Of a stretch of DNA of 64,000 nucleotides, positions 42,774 to 51,224 are shown one piece after another. The notes beneath the pieces were generated by a model. The model was not told where the DNA came from. It worked only from the letters and a program-made list of their open reading frames with translations, and did no database searches. The stretch is taken from assembly GCF_001905735.1 (NCBI RefSeq), contig NZ_LISW01000004.1, forward strand, positions 558,001 to 622,000, in the 5' to 3' direction. Positions within the stretch are counted from its first letter, which is position 1. Every line of letters starts with the position of its first letter. The translations under genes and the position numbers were made by a program. The DNA comes from Streptomyces sp. CB01249 (GTDB lineage: Bacteria; Actinomycetota; Actinomycetes; Streptomycetales; Streptomycetaceae).

Positions 42774-42916
42774 GTGGAATTCCCCCTGGAAGACGAATGG
42801 CCATCCAAGCTACCAGTGGGTCGCAAGGGGCGCCGAGAAGTCAACTCCCGGAATCGGGAGCCTGAGAGGCCGTTCACGCGTCTCTGCCTGTGGGACCTGT
42901 AATCGCGGCGACACCC

Positions 42917-42935
42917 CGCGTGCACGTGCATCTGC
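42917..42935. repeat. 19-nt element, copy 1 (upstream of DUF397 gene)
   Basis: CGCGTGCACGTGCATCTGC is the exact reverse complement of 44006-44024. It holds the inner palindrome TGCACGTGCA, and more TGCA words follow to 42955. It lies upstream of a TATGAT box (42973-42978) that probably serves the DUF397 gene. A regulator-binding site is the likely role. Confidence 0.75.
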
Positions 42936-43022
42936 TTGTGCATCCGCTCATGCACCAGAAATTGAACACAGCTATGATCCGGGACAGTTGACACTTGCAC
43001 CTTGCAACTCGGGGAGCGTCCT

Positions 43023-43259
43023 GTGCACCACGTGTACAACGGCATGGCGGCCACAGAGCTTCGCGGAGTCGTCTGGCAGAAGAGCAGACACAGCAACTCC
43101 CAGGGGTCCTGCGTGGAGTTCGCGAAACTGCCCGACGGAGATGTGGCGATGCGCAATTCGCGCCACCCGGACGGGCCGGCGCTGGTCTATACGCCGGCCG
43201 AGATAGAGGCGCTGCTCCTCGGCGTGAAGGACGGCGAGTTCGACCACCTGGTGGGCTGA
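43023..43259 (+). CDS. DUF397 protein
   Basis: 78 residues from GTG 43023 with GGGGAG upstream (a TTG at 43002 is less likely). WQKSRHSNSQGSCVEFAKL and MRNSRHPDGPALVYTPAEIE are the DUF397 signature. In Streptomyces these small proteins are encoded with Scr1/WhiJ-like XRE regulators and are thought to bind them, in toxin-antitoxin-like or developmental switch pairs. The probable partner is encoded at 44211, with an ATPase gene between on the other strand. Confidence 0.92.
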   Translation: MHHVYNGMAATELRGVVWQKSRHSNSQGSCVEFAKLPDGDVAMRNSRHPDGPALVYTPAEIEALLLGVKDGEFDHLVG

Positions 43260-43279
43260 CGGCCCGTACGCACCACAAA

Positions 43280-43315
43280 GGGCCGAACCCCGCTCGATCC
43301 AGCGGTGTCCGGCCC
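43280..43315. terminator. hairpin terminator after DUF397
   Basis: A 15-base stem with two mismatches (GGGCCG...CCGCT with AGCGG...CGGCCC) and a 6-base loop begins 21 bases after the DUF397 stop. Confidence 0.7.
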
Positions 43316-43331
43316 CAGGGCGGTGTGCCAC

Positions 43332-43356
43332 GCGGTGCGCCGGCCGGTCGCACCGC
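43332..43356. terminator. second hairpin before the ATPase gene end
   Basis: GCGGTGCG and CGCACCGC form an 8-base perfect stem with a 9-base loop, seven bases from the stop of the convergent ATP-binding gene. Confidence 0.55.
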
Positions 43357-43362
43357 CCCCGT

Positions 43363-43884
43363 TCACACCGGGTCGGTCAGTCTGAACAGAGCCCAGACGA
43401 CCTTGCCTCGGGAAGCCGCCGTGCCCGGCGCGCTCTCGGCGGTCAGTACGGGGGAGGGGTGCCAGCCCCAGCAGTCGCTGAAGGACTCCACCAGGAACAG
43501 CCCCCGCCCCGACTCGGCGGAGTCCGCCGCCTCGGAGGCGACCGGGCTCGCCTGACTGGGATCGCGCACCGCGCACACCAGTCGCGACGTCCAGCGCATC
43601 AGGTGCAGCCGTACGGGCGGCTCCTGGGGCTCGCGCGGGGCGTCGGCCGGCAGGGCGTGCCGCAGGGCATTGGTGACCAGCTCGGAGACGACGAGGGCGA
43701 CATCGTCGAAGCGCTCGCTCAGCCCCCATCCGCCCAGCGTGGACCGGGTGAACTGCCGCGCGCCGCCGACCGCTTCGTAGTGCGGTGGCAGGGTGCAGGT
43801 GGCCGACCCGGAGACGGCCGAGGGGTCGATGGGAGGAAGCCCCTGCCGTAACGGCTCGAGCATCGTCGATCCATTCGTCCCCAT
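43363..43884 (-). CDS. HATPase-type ATP-binding protein with a TTA codon
   Basis: 173 residues from ATG 43884. GHKL/anti-sigma-factor-like ATPase: FDDVALVVSELVTNALRHA is the N-box helix, VRDPSQASP the G1-like loop and GRGLFLVESFSDCWGW the G2 region. Such proteins often sit with DUF397 and XRE genes in Streptomyces (as near whiJ) and may act as kinase-like anti-sigma partners. Codon 12 is TTA (plus-strand bases 43849-43851), so its synthesis is probably bldA-dependent. Confidence 0.85.
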   Translation of the reverse strand: MGTNGSTMLEPLRQGLPPIDPSAVSGSATCTLPPHYEAVGGARQFTRSTLGGWGLSERFDDVALVVSELVTNALRHALPADAPREPQEPPVRLHLMRWTSRLVCAVRDPSQASPVASEAADSAESGRGLFLVESFSDCWGWHPSPVLTAESAPGTAASRGKVVWALFRLTDPV

Positions 43885-44210
43885 GCGAGGCACTCCCGGG
43901 AATCGCGGCTGGACCGGTACTCGGTACCGGCGACAGCGGCACAACACGAACGAGAACGCAGGTGCGCGGGCTCCATGGTTCCGAATGCGCACAGCAGATG
44001 CAAGGGCAGATGCACGTGCACGCGCCGGACCTGTCCGACGCCGTCCGGTTCTTGCTCATTTCTTCCCCGTCCCGGTTTCGGCGTCTTCCCAAGCTCTTCC
44101 CATTTCCGTAATCGAATGAGTACGGGGCGAAGCGTTTTGATGGCAGAATCCGGCACTTGGGGTTCAGGGGGAGCCCCGATGCCAGGAAGCGATGGGGAGG
44201 GTTGGGACCA
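43885..44210. other. divergent control region of the ATPase and Scr1-like genes
   Basis: This 326-base gap contains no credible gene. It is rich in TGCA words: GCAGATGCA (43994-44002) and the 19-nt element at 44006-44024. The right part is less GC-rich than the flanks (43980-44150), which fits promoters for both directions. Confidence 0.6.
44006..44024. repeat. 19-nt element, copy 2 (upstream of ATPase and Scr1-like genes)
   Basis: GCAGATGCACGTGCACGCG is the exact reverse complement of the copy at 42917-42935. A partial direct copy lies 12 bases to its left. Likely operator of the Scr1-like regulator. Confidence 0.75.
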
Positions 44211-45074
44211 GTGGCGGCAGGCGAGTCGAGTGGGTCCGTGGTGCGGCGCATCCTCCTGGGCTCTCAGCTCAGGAGACTGCGTGACTCGCGAGGCATCACG
44301 CGCGAGGCGGCCGGCTACTCGATCCGGGCCTCCGAATCGAAGATCAGCCGCATGGAGTTGGGACGGGTGAGCTTCAAGGCCAGGGACGTCGAGGATCTGC
44401 TCACGCTCTACGGCGTCACGGACGAGGCGGAGCGCGACTCCCTGCTCGCCCTGGCCCGCGAGGCCAACGTGGCGGGCTGGTGGCACAGTTTCGGGGACGT
44501 ACTGCCCGGCTGGTTCCAGACGTACGTCGGCCTGGAGGGTGCGGCCTCGCTCATCAGGATCTACGAGGTCCAGTTCGTGCACGGGCTGTTGCAGACCGAG
44601 GACTACGCCCACGCGGTCGTCTCCCGGGGCATGCGCGGCGCCCCGCCCGCCGAGATCGACCGCCGTGTCGCCCTCCGTCTGGAACGGCAGAAGGTCCTCG
44701 TCTCCGAGCGGGCGCCCCGCTTCCACGCCGTACTGGACGAGGCGGCGCTGCGCCGCCCGTACGGCGGACGCGAAGTGATGCGGGCGCAATTGCGGCATCT
44801 GATCGATATGTCGGAACAGCCGAACATCACGCTCCAGGTGATGCCGTTCAGTTTCGGCGGGCACTCCGGCGAGAGCGGATCGTTCACCATGCTGCGATTC
44901 CCGGAATCCGATCTGTCGGACATCGTGTATTTGGAGCAGCTGACAAGCGCGCTCTATCTGGACAAGGACGAGGAAGTCGCCCAGTACGAAAAGGCGATGA
45001 CGCGTCTCCACGAGGAGTGCCCGGACCCGGAGGAGAGTCGTGACCTGCTCCGAGGACTTCTCCAACTCTCCTGA
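44211..45074 (+). CDS. XRE regulator of the Scr1/DUF5753 type
   Basis: 287 residues from GTG 44211 with GGGGAGGG upstream. N-terminal HTH: LGSQLRRLRDSRGITREAAG and RASESKISRMELGRVSF (about 14-50). The C-terminal DUF5753 domain (about 95-275) has WFQTYVGLEGAASLIRIYE, VHGLLQTEDYAHAV and MPFSFGGHSGESGSFTML. These regulators pair with DUF397 proteins; this one probably binds the two 19-nt elements and controls all three genes. Confidence 0.9.
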   Translation: MAAGESSGSVVRRILLGSQLRRLRDSRGITREAAGYSIRASESKISRMELGRVSFKARDVEDLLTLYGVTDEAERDSLLALAREANVAGWWHSFGDVLPGWFQTYVGLEGAASLIRIYEVQFVHGLLQTEDYAHAVVSRGMRGAPPAEIDRRVALRLERQKVLVSERAPRFHAVLDEAALRRPYGGREVMRAQLRHLIDMSEQPNITLQVMPFSFGGHSGESGSFTMLRFPESDLSDIVYLEQLTSALYLDKDEEVAQYEKAMTRLHEECPDPEESRDLLRGLLQLS

Positions 45075-45128
45075 ATTTTCAGTACGATGACACTCCTACA
45101 GGAGTCTGCACCTGAGTTAAGGGATCGC

Positions 45129-46586
45129 ATGTCCTTCTTCCAAGAGCTGGCCGGCCAGTACATCGACGGTGAATGGCGGACGGGCACCGGCTCCTGGGAC
45201 ATCATCGATTTCAATCCGTACAACGGCGAGAAGCTTGCCGCGATCACCGTCGCCACCGCCGCCGAGGTGGACAGCGCCTACCGCGCCGCCGAGCGCGCGC
45301 AGGGCGAGTGGGCGGCGGCCAGTCCGTACCGCCGCCGGGACGTCCTGGAGCGCGCGTTGCGGGTCACCGAGGAGCTGGCCGACGAGATCACCGACGCGAT
45401 CATCGAGGAGCTGGGCGGCACCCGCACGAAGGCCGCGTACGAGCTGAGCCTCACCCAGGAGTTCCTGCGCGAGGCCGCCCGGCAGGCGCTCTCCCCGGAG
45501 GGCCGCATCCTGCCCTCCGCCGCGGACGGCCGGGAGAACCTGCTCTACCGGCTGCCCGTCGGGGTCGTCGGGGTCATCAGCCCCTTCAACTTCCCGCTCC
45601 TGGTGACGGTGAAGTCGGTCGCGCCGGCCCTCGCCCTGGGCAACGCGGTCGTCGTCAAGGCCAACCAGAACTCGCCCGTCGTCGGCGGCGGGCTCGTCGC
45701 GAGGATCTTCGAGGAGGCCGGGCTGCCGGCCGGGCTGCTCAACGTGGTCGTCACCGACATAGCCGAGATCGGCGACGCCTTCATCGAGCACCCCGTGCCG
45801 CAGGTGATCTCCTTCGCCGGATCGGACCGGGTCGGCCGCCATGTCGCCGCCACCGCGGGCGCCCTCTTCAAGCGGACCATCCTCGAACTCAGCGGCAACA
45901 GCGCCCTGGTGGTGCTGGACGACGCGGACATCGACTACGCGGTCGACGCCGCCGTCTTCAGCCGGTTCATCTACTCCGGCCAGGTCTGCATGGCCGCCAA
46001 CCGCATCCTGGTGGACCGCCCGGTGGCCGCCGAGTTCACCGAGAAGTTCTGCGCCCGCGTCGCCGCCCTGAAGACCGGCGACCCGCGCGAGCCGGACACC
46101 AGCATCGGCCCGGTCATCAACACCTTCCACGCCGACTCGCTGGCCGCCCTGGTCGACCAGGCGATCGCCGAGGGCGCCGAGGCGCCGGTGCACGGACGGG
46201 TGCGCGGCAATCTGGTCGAGCCGACCGTGCTCACCGGGCTGCCCGAGGACTCCCCGCTGCTGCATCAGGAGATCTTCGGCCCGGTCGCGCTGCTGGTGCC
46301 CTTCGACGGCGAGGACGAGGCGGTGCGGATCGTCAACGACAGCCCGTACGGCCTCAGCGGCGCCGTGCACACCGCGCGCACCGGCCGGGGCGTCCGGTTC
46401 GCCCAGCGCATCCGCAGCGGCATGTTCCACGTCAACGACTCCACCGTGCACGACGACCCGGGCATCGCGTTCGGCGGCGAGAAGGACTCCGGTCTGGGCC
46501 GGATGAACGGGGACGCGGCGGTGGACGCGTTCACCACCCAGAAGTGGATCTCCGTCCAGCACGGCCGCAGCGTCTTCCCTTTCTGA
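45129..46586 (+). CDS. aldehyde dehydrogenase, benzaldehyde-dehydrogenase-like
   Basis: 485 residues from ATG 45129 with AAGGGAT upstream; an in-frame ATG at 45087 lacks a ribosome site. NAD-binding ISPFNFPLLVTVKSVAPALA, general-base Glu in TILELSGNSALVVLDDAD, and the nucleophile Cys in YSGQVCMAANRILVD; GPVALLVPFDGEDEAV and HVNDSTVHDDPGIAFGGEKD near the end. The length and these motifs match aromatic/aliphatic aldehyde dehydrogenases of the XylC/vanillin type. No upstream dehydrogenase is adjacent, so the physiological substrate is open. Confidence 0.9.
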   Translation: MSFFQELAGQYIDGEWRTGTGSWDIIDFNPYNGEKLAAITVATAAEVDSAYRAAERAQGEWAAASPYRRRDVLERALRVTEELADEITDAIIEELGGTRTKAAYELSLTQEFLREAARQALSPEGRILPSAADGRENLLYRLPVGVVGVISPFNFPLLVTVKSVAPALALGNAVVVKANQNSPVVGGGLVARIFEEAGLPAGLLNVVVTDIAEIGDAFIEHPVPQVISFAGSDRVGRHVAATAGALFKRTILELSGNSALVVLDDADIDYAVDAAVFSRFIYSGQVCMAANRILVDRPVAAEFTEKFCARVAALKTGDPREPDTSIGPVINTFHADSLAALVDQAIAEGAEAPVHGRVRGNLVEPTVLTGLPEDSPLLHQEIFGPVALLVPFDGEDEAVRIVNDSPYGLSGAVHTARTGRGVRFAQRIRSGMFHVNDSTVHDDPGIAFGGEKDSGLGRMNGDAAVDAFTTQKWISVQHGRSVFPF

Positions 46587-46605
46587 CCTCGCCCTACACC
46601 GCCCG

Positions 46606-46786
46606 CTAGGGCCTGTCTGACCATTCCCGTCGTCCGCCCGGAGGGCGGGCCGGGCGGCGTCAGGTGCGTGCTCTCGGCGTGCCGGCCCCAGACCCCTGTA
46701 CTGGATGTACTGGGGTCTGGGGCCGGTGCGGCGAGAGTGCGTGCATGGCGTCGCCCGGCAGACGGGAATGGTCAGACAGGCCCTAG
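46606..46786. mobile_element. MITE-like palindromic element (IS5/IS427-type ends)
   Basis: A 181-base element bounded by CTAG on both sides, with perfect 26-base terminal inverted repeats beginning CTAGGGCCTGTCTGACC. The interior continues as a long imperfect hairpin around CCCCAGACCCC/GGGGTCTGGGG (apex near 46700). It carries no gene. A TA duplication in CTAG and GGGCCTGT ends resemble IS5-group elements, so it is probably a non-autonomous derivative. It lies between the aldehyde dehydrogenase and PadR genes, and its right end forms part of a TAGGCT box near the PadR promoter. Confidence 0.75.
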
Positions 46787-46788
46787 GC

Positions 46789-46806
46789 TGGTCGACGGGT
46801 TGACCA
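46789..46806. promoter_or_regulatory. operator-like palindrome before PadR
   Basis: TGGTCGACGGGTTGACCA is a near-perfect 18-base palindrome directly before the PadR ribosome site (GAGGTGGAGG), so autoregulation is likely. Confidence 0.45.
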
Positions 46807-46820
46807 GAGAGGTGGAGGGC

Positions 46821-47438
46821 ATGTCCGCGATCCGGCTGCTGGTCCTCGGCGCCGTGCGCCAGCACGGCCGGGCCCACGGCTACCAGGTCCGCAACGACCT
46901 GGAGTACTGGGGCGCCCACGAGTGGTCCAACGCCAAGCCCGGCTCCGTCTACCACGCGCTGAAGCAGCTCGCGAAGCAGGACATGCTCCTCGCCCACGAG
47001 GTGGCCCCGAGCACCGCGGGCGGCCCGCCGCGCATCGAGTACGAGATCACGGGGCGCGGCACCGAGGAGTACTTCGCCCTGCTGCGCGCCTCGCTCACCT
47101 CGTACGACCAGAAGATGGACGTCCTCTCGGCGGGCATCGGCTTCATCGTCGACCTGGAACGCGCCGAGGCGGTCGCCCTGCTCCGGGAGCGCCTGGAGAA
47201 CCTCGCGGCCTGGCGCTCCGCCGTCACCGAGCACTACCTCCCCGAGGGCGGCCCGGAGCAGCTGGGCCACATCGGCGAGGTCATGAACTTCTGGGTCCAC
47301 TCGGCGGACGCGGGCGCGGAGTGGACGCGCGGCCTGATCGCCCGGATCGAGGCCGGCGCCTATGTCTTCGCGGGCGAGGGCGACGCCTTCGTCGGCGTAC
47401 TCGCGGAGGGCGAGGAGAACCCGTACGCGACGGGCTAG
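46821..47438 (+). CDS. PadR-family regulator
   Basis: 205 residues from ATG 46821. The PadR winged helix (about 1-85) has VLGAVRQHGRAHGYQVRNDL, KPGSVYHALKQLAKQDML and RIEYEITGRGTEEYFALL; a helical C-terminal effector/dimer domain (PadR C-terminal, Vir_act type) follows. Convergent with the glutamate decarboxylase gene, with one base between stops. Confidence 0.9.
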   Translation: MSAIRLLVLGAVRQHGRAHGYQVRNDLEYWGAHEWSNAKPGSVYHALKQLAKQDMLLAHEVAPSTAGGPPRIEYEITGRGTEEYFALLRASLTSYDQKMDVLSAGIGFIVDLERAEAVALLRERLENLAAWRSAVTEHYLPEGGPEQLGHIGEVMNFWVHSADAGAEWTRGLIARIEAGAYVFAGEGDAFVGVLAEGEENPYATG

Positions 47439-47439
47439 T

Positions 47440-48864
47440 TCAGTGGTGGAAGGACGTCGCCGCGTTCTGGTCCCGGGTCAGCGGGTGCGGCTGGGCGCGG
47501 AGTTCGGGCATCAGGAGGCGCAGGTCCTCCAGGAGCAGTTCCGCCAGGTCCGACGAGAAGCCGTTGCGGCACACGATCCGGAGCACCGCCAGGTCTTCCC
47601 GGTTGGCGGGGAAGGTGTACGCGGGCACCAGCCAGCCGCGTTCGCGCAGTCGCCGTGACACGTCGAAGACGTCGTACGCCGTCACCTCCGGCTTGGTGGT
47701 GAGCGCGAAGACGGGCAGTTGGTCGCCCCGGGTGAGCAGCCGGAAGTCGCCCAGCTCCTCGATCTGCGCGGCGAGCCCGGTCGCCACGTCCCGGGCCGCC
47801 TGCTGCACGGCCCGGTAGCCGTCCCGGCCCAGCCGCAGGAAGGTGTAGTACTGCGCGACGACCTGGGCACCGGGCCGGGAGAAGTTCAGCGCGAAGGTGG
47901 GCATGTCGCCGCCCAGGTAGTTCACCCGGAAGACCAGCTCCTCGGGCAGCTCCTCGGACGAGCGCCACAGCGCCCAGCCGACCCCCGGGTAGACCAGGCC
48001 GTACTTGTGGCCGGAGGTGTTGATGGAGGAGACCCGGGGGAGCCGGAAGTCCCACACCAGGTCCGGGTCGAGGAACGGCGCGACCATGCCGCCGGAGGCC
48101 CCGTCGACGTGGACGGGGATGTCGAGACCGGTGCGCTTCTGGAGGTCGTCCAGGGCCGCGCACAGCTCCGCGATCGGCTCGTAACTGCCGTCGAAGGTGG
48201 AGCCGAGGATGCCGACGACGCCGATGGTGTTCTCGTCGCACAGCTCCACGGCGGCCTGCGGGTCGAGGTGGAAGCGGTCGCCCTCCATGGGGACGAGGCG
48301 CGGCTCGACCTCCCAGAACGTGCAGAACTTCTCCCAGCACACCTGCACGTTCACCCCCATCACGAGGTTGGGCTTGGCTCTCGCCGGGTAGCGGTCGGCG
48401 TTCCTGGCCGACCAGCGGCGTTTGAGCGCCATCGCGGCGAGCATGCACGCCTCGCTGGACCCGGTCGTGGAACAGCCGACGGCCGCCGAGGGGTCGGGTG
48501 CGTGCCAGAGGTCGGCGAGCATCGACACACAGCGCCGCTCCAGCTCGGCGGTGCGCGGGTACTCGTCCTTGTCGATCATGTTCTTGTCGCGGCACTCGCC
48601 CATCAGCACCCCGGCCTGGGGTTCCATCCAGGTGGTGACGAAGGTGGCGAGGTTGAGCCGCGAGTTGCCGTCCAGCATCAGCTCGTCGTGGACGAGCCCG
48701 TACGCGGTGTGGGGCGGCAGCGGTCCGTCCGGCATCCGGTGCCGGGGCGGGGCCGCCTCCATTCCGGCGACCGGGTCGGCGACCCCGTAGAACGGGTTGA
48801 GCGCCAGTTTGCGCTGCTTGACCGACGGTTCGACCTCGTGCGCGGAGCCCCGGTGGAGCGGCAT
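47440..48864 (-). CDS. gadB: glutamate decarboxylase
   Basis: 474 residues from ATG 48864, preceded by GGGCAGG. PLP-dependent group II decarboxylase: CSTTGSSEACMLAAMALKRR binds the phosphate, HVDGASGGMVAPFL is the Asp/Ala face, and INTSGHKYGLV carries the Schiff-base Lys. N-terminus and length match bacterial GadA/B. It converts glutamate to GABA, consuming a proton. No GadC antiporter gene is adjacent; a ClC channel gene lies directly upstream on the same strand. Confidence 0.93.
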   Translation of the reverse strand: MPLHRGSAHEVEPSVKQRKLALNPFYGVADPVAGMEAAPPRHRMPDGPLPPHTAYGLVHDELMLDGNSRLNLATFVTTWMEPQAGVLMGECRDKNMIDKDEYPRTAELERRCVSMLADLWHAPDPSAAVGCSTTGSSEACMLAAMALKRRWSARNADRYPARAKPNLVMGVNVQVCWEKFCTFWEVEPRLVPMEGDRFHLDPQAAVELCDENTIGVVGILGSTFDGSYEPIAELCAALDDLQKRTGLDIPVHVDGASGGMVAPFLDPDLVWDFRLPRVSSINTSGHKYGLVYPGVGWALWRSSEELPEELVFRVNYLGGDMPTFALNFSRPGAQVVAQYYTFLRLGRDGYRAVQQAARDVATGLAAQIEELGDFRLLTRGDQLPVFALTTKPEVTAYDVFDVSRRLRERGWLVPAYTFPANREDLAVLRIVCRNGFSSDLAELLLEDLRLLMPELRAQPHPLTRDQNAATSFHH

Positions 48865-48961
48865 CACGGACCTGCCCTTCTCGGCTCGCGCCCGCGAGAC
48901 CGGACGAATCCGACGATACGGACGGCTCCGGCGCCCGACACCCGGTGCTGGTCCGTCCGGC

Positions 48962-50242
48962 TCAGCGCAGCGGGGTGCCGTCCTTCCGCAGCTGCATCAG
49001 CGGCCGGCCGGTGACCAGCAGCCAGGCGGGCAGCGAGGCCACGCACAGCACCGGCAGCAGGGCCGTGTCGAAGCCCAGCACCGCCGCCGTGAACAGGCTC
49101 AGCCAGCCCTGCCGGGTGACGGCCAGCAGGACGCCCAGCACCCCGCACGTCGCCGCGAGCGCCACCGGCACCCCGTCCACGAGGGCGTGGGCGCACAGTC
49201 CGAGCGCGACGCCCGAGAACACCGCCGGGAAGATCCGGCCGCCCCGGAAGCCGCAGGTCGCGGCGATCACCAGGGCCGCCGTCTTCACCACCGCCATCGT
49301 CCCGAACTCGGCGGCCGACCAGCCGTCCGGATCGGCGGCGATCGTCTTCACCTCGTCCAGCCCCTTGAACAGCGTCAGGTGCCCGCCGAGCGCCCCGAGC
49401 AGGCCGAGCGCGAGGCCGCCCAGGGTCAGGGCGAGCACCGGATGCGGCAGGGCCCGGAAGAAGCGGTGGACCAGCGGGAACGCGTACACCGCCGCGAGGC
49501 CGAGGACCGCTCCGGCCGACGCGATGACGAGAGCGGCGAGCAGGTCGCCCCAGCCGGTGTGCGTGTACGGGGGCAGCGACAGGTCGAAGCTGGGGTGGGC
49601 GGCCAGCGACATGGTGAGGGAGCCCGCCGCCCCGGCCGCCAGCGGCCCGAACAGCTTGTCCCAGAGCGCACCGGGGGCGGGCGTGGCGGCCAGCGTCTCG
49701 GTGAGGATCAGGGCGGCGGCGACCGGGGTGCCGAAGAGGGCGCCGATGGTGCCGGCGGCGGCGAGCGCGAGCCACAGCTCACCGGGCGCGCCCGGGGCGA
49801 TCCGGCGGCCGGCCCAGGCGGCCAGGGCGATGTTGGCCGCGGTGATCGGGTTCTCCGGGCCGAGGCTGACGCCGCCCGCCAGGGCGAGGACGGTGACCAC
49901 GAGCAGACCGGGCACCACGTAGGGCGGCAGCGGAGGGTCGACCAGGCCCATGGTCGCCGGGTCCGGGCCGCCCCGGCCAGGTACGGCGCGCAGGACCAGG
50001 CCGGTCACCAGGCCCATGGCCGTGAGCATCACGATCATCCACAGCGAGGAGTACCGGCCCACGGACAGAGCGTCGGGCAGGGTCTCCCACAGCACGTCCT
50101 GGAGCTGCTCCGCGAGCAGGCTGACCCCGAGCAGGACCAGGGCCGAGGCCACGCCCACGGCCAGGGAGGGCACGATGAGCACGAGGAGCCGGCGGGCGGG
50201 GGCGGGCTCGGCGGCGGCGACGGAATCGGTCGGCATCGGCAC
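48962..50242 (-). CDS. ClC-family chloride channel/antiporter-like protein
   Basis: 426 residues from ATG 50242. About ten or more helices; LAGGVSLGPENPITAANIAL replaces the canonical GREGP Cl-binding loop (Glu of the gate retained one place later as PEN), and TCGFRGGRIFPAVFSGVALG is the second selectivity motif. Without a C-terminal CBS pair. In the same direction as gadB, 97 bases upstream, so the two may be co-transcribed. Confidence 0.85.
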   Translation of the reverse strand: MPMPTDSVAAAEPAPARRLLVLIVPSLAVGVASALVLLGVSLLAEQLQDVLWETLPDALSVGRYSSLWMIVMLTAMGLVTGLVLRAVPGRGGPDPATMGLVDPPLPPYVVPGLLVVTVLALAGGVSLGPENPITAANIALAAWAGRRIAPGAPGELWLALAAAGTIGALFGTPVAAALILTETLAATPAPGALWDKLFGPLAAGAAGSLTMSLAAHPSFDLSLPPYTHTGWGDLLAALVIASAGAVLGLAAVYAFPLVHRFFRALPHPVLALTLGGLALGLLGALGGHLTLFKGLDEVKTIAADPDGWSAAEFGTMAVVKTAALVIAATCGFRGGRIFPAVFSGVALGLCAHALVDGVPVALAATCGVLGVLLAVTRQGWLSLFTAAVLGFDTALLPVLCVASLPAWLLVTGRPLMQLRKDGTPLR

Positions 50243-50299
50243 ACCATAGCGACGCGAAAGCCGTAAAACCGTTCAAAAGGTGCGGGCGGCAGGCGGGAC

Positions 50300-50321
50300 T
50301 TGCACCTCACGCGGCGTGAGG
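50300..50321 (+). promoter_or_regulatory. tipA-like promoter with MerR-type operator
   Basis: TTGCAC (50300-50305) is directly followed by CCTCACGC-G-GCGTGAGG (50305-50321), a palindrome like that in the known tipA promoter, where TipA binds between -35 and -10. It lies 45 bases before the ATG. Confidence 0.75.
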
Positions 50322-50365
50322 GCCGAGGCTCGTACCCGTACCCACACAGGAAGGAGCGGGGAGCC

Positions 50366-51124
50366 ATGGAGCACTCCGTGGGACAGGTCGCCGGTTTCGC
50401 CGGGGTCACGGTGCGCACCCTGCACCACTACGACACCATCGGCCTGCTCTCACCGGGCGGGCGCAGCCACGCGGGCCACCGGCGCTACGACGACGCCGAC
50501 CTGGACCGGCTGCAGCAGATCCTCTTCTACCGGGAGCTCGGCTTCCCGCTGGACGAGATCGCGGACCTGCTCGACGACCCGGACGCGGACCCGCGGGAGC
50601 ACCTGCGCCGCCAGCACGCGCTGCTGTCGCACCGGATCGAGGAGCTCCAGCGGATGGCCGCCGCCGTAGAGACAGCGATGGAGGCACGCAGGATGGGCAT
50701 CAACCTCACCCCCGAGGAGAAGTTCGAGGTCTTCGGCGACAAGGACCCGGATCAGTACGCCGAGGAGACCGAGCGCCGCTGGGGCTCCACCGAGGCCTAC
50801 GCCGAGTCGCAGCGCCGGACCGCCCGCTACAGCAAGGAGGACTGGCAGCGGATGAAGGCCGAGACCGACTCCTGGAGCGAGCGCTACACGGCGCTGATGG
50901 AGGCCGGCGAACCGGCCGACGGCGAGCGCGCCACAGACCTCGCGGAGGAGCACCGGCTCCAGATCTGCACCTGGTTCTACGCGTGCGACCACGAGTTCCA
51001 CCGGTGCCTCGGCGGGATGTACGTCGCCGATCCGCGGTTCAAGGCGCACTACGACGCCATGCGGCCGGGCCTCGCCGAGCACCTGCGCGACGCGATCGAG
51101 GCGAACGCGCGCCGCCGGGCGTAA
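50366..51124 (+). CDS. tipA: TipA-type MerR regulator (thiopeptide sensor)
   Basis: 252 residues from ATG 50366 with GGAAGGAG upstream. MerR HTH and dimer helix: SVGQVAGFAGVTVRTLHHYD, then the TipAS domain. Cys207 and Cys214 (YACDHEFHRC) occupy the positions at which TipAL of S. lividans is covalently bound by thiostrepton. Length and promoter also match, so this is a TipA orthologue that activates its own gene and others on thiopeptide binding. An internal start for TipAS (near MEARRMGINLTPEEKFEV) is conserved. Confidence 0.95.
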   Translation: MEHSVGQVAGFAGVTVRTLHHYDTIGLLSPGGRSHAGHRRYDDADLDRLQQILFYRELGFPLDEIADLLDDPDADPREHLRRQHALLSHRIEELQRMAAAVETAMEARRMGINLTPEEKFEVFGDKDPDQYAEETERRWGSTEAYAESQRRTARYSKEDWQRMKAETDSWSERYTALMEAGEPADGERATDLAEEHRLQICTWFYACDHEFHRCLGGMYVADPRFKAHYDAMRPGLAEHLRDAIEANARRRA

Positions 51125-51224
51125 ACGGTCACGGAGGCGGGTGGAACCCGGGGCCGCCCCAAGGCGTTGATAGCTTGGGGCGGCCACGCAGCCGCCCATC
51201 GACCTCATCCTGGAGCCCGGACCC

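Noticed and set aside
45117..45119. TTA codon in the aldehyde dehydrogenase gene
   Set aside because: It lies upstream of the better-supported start at 45129.
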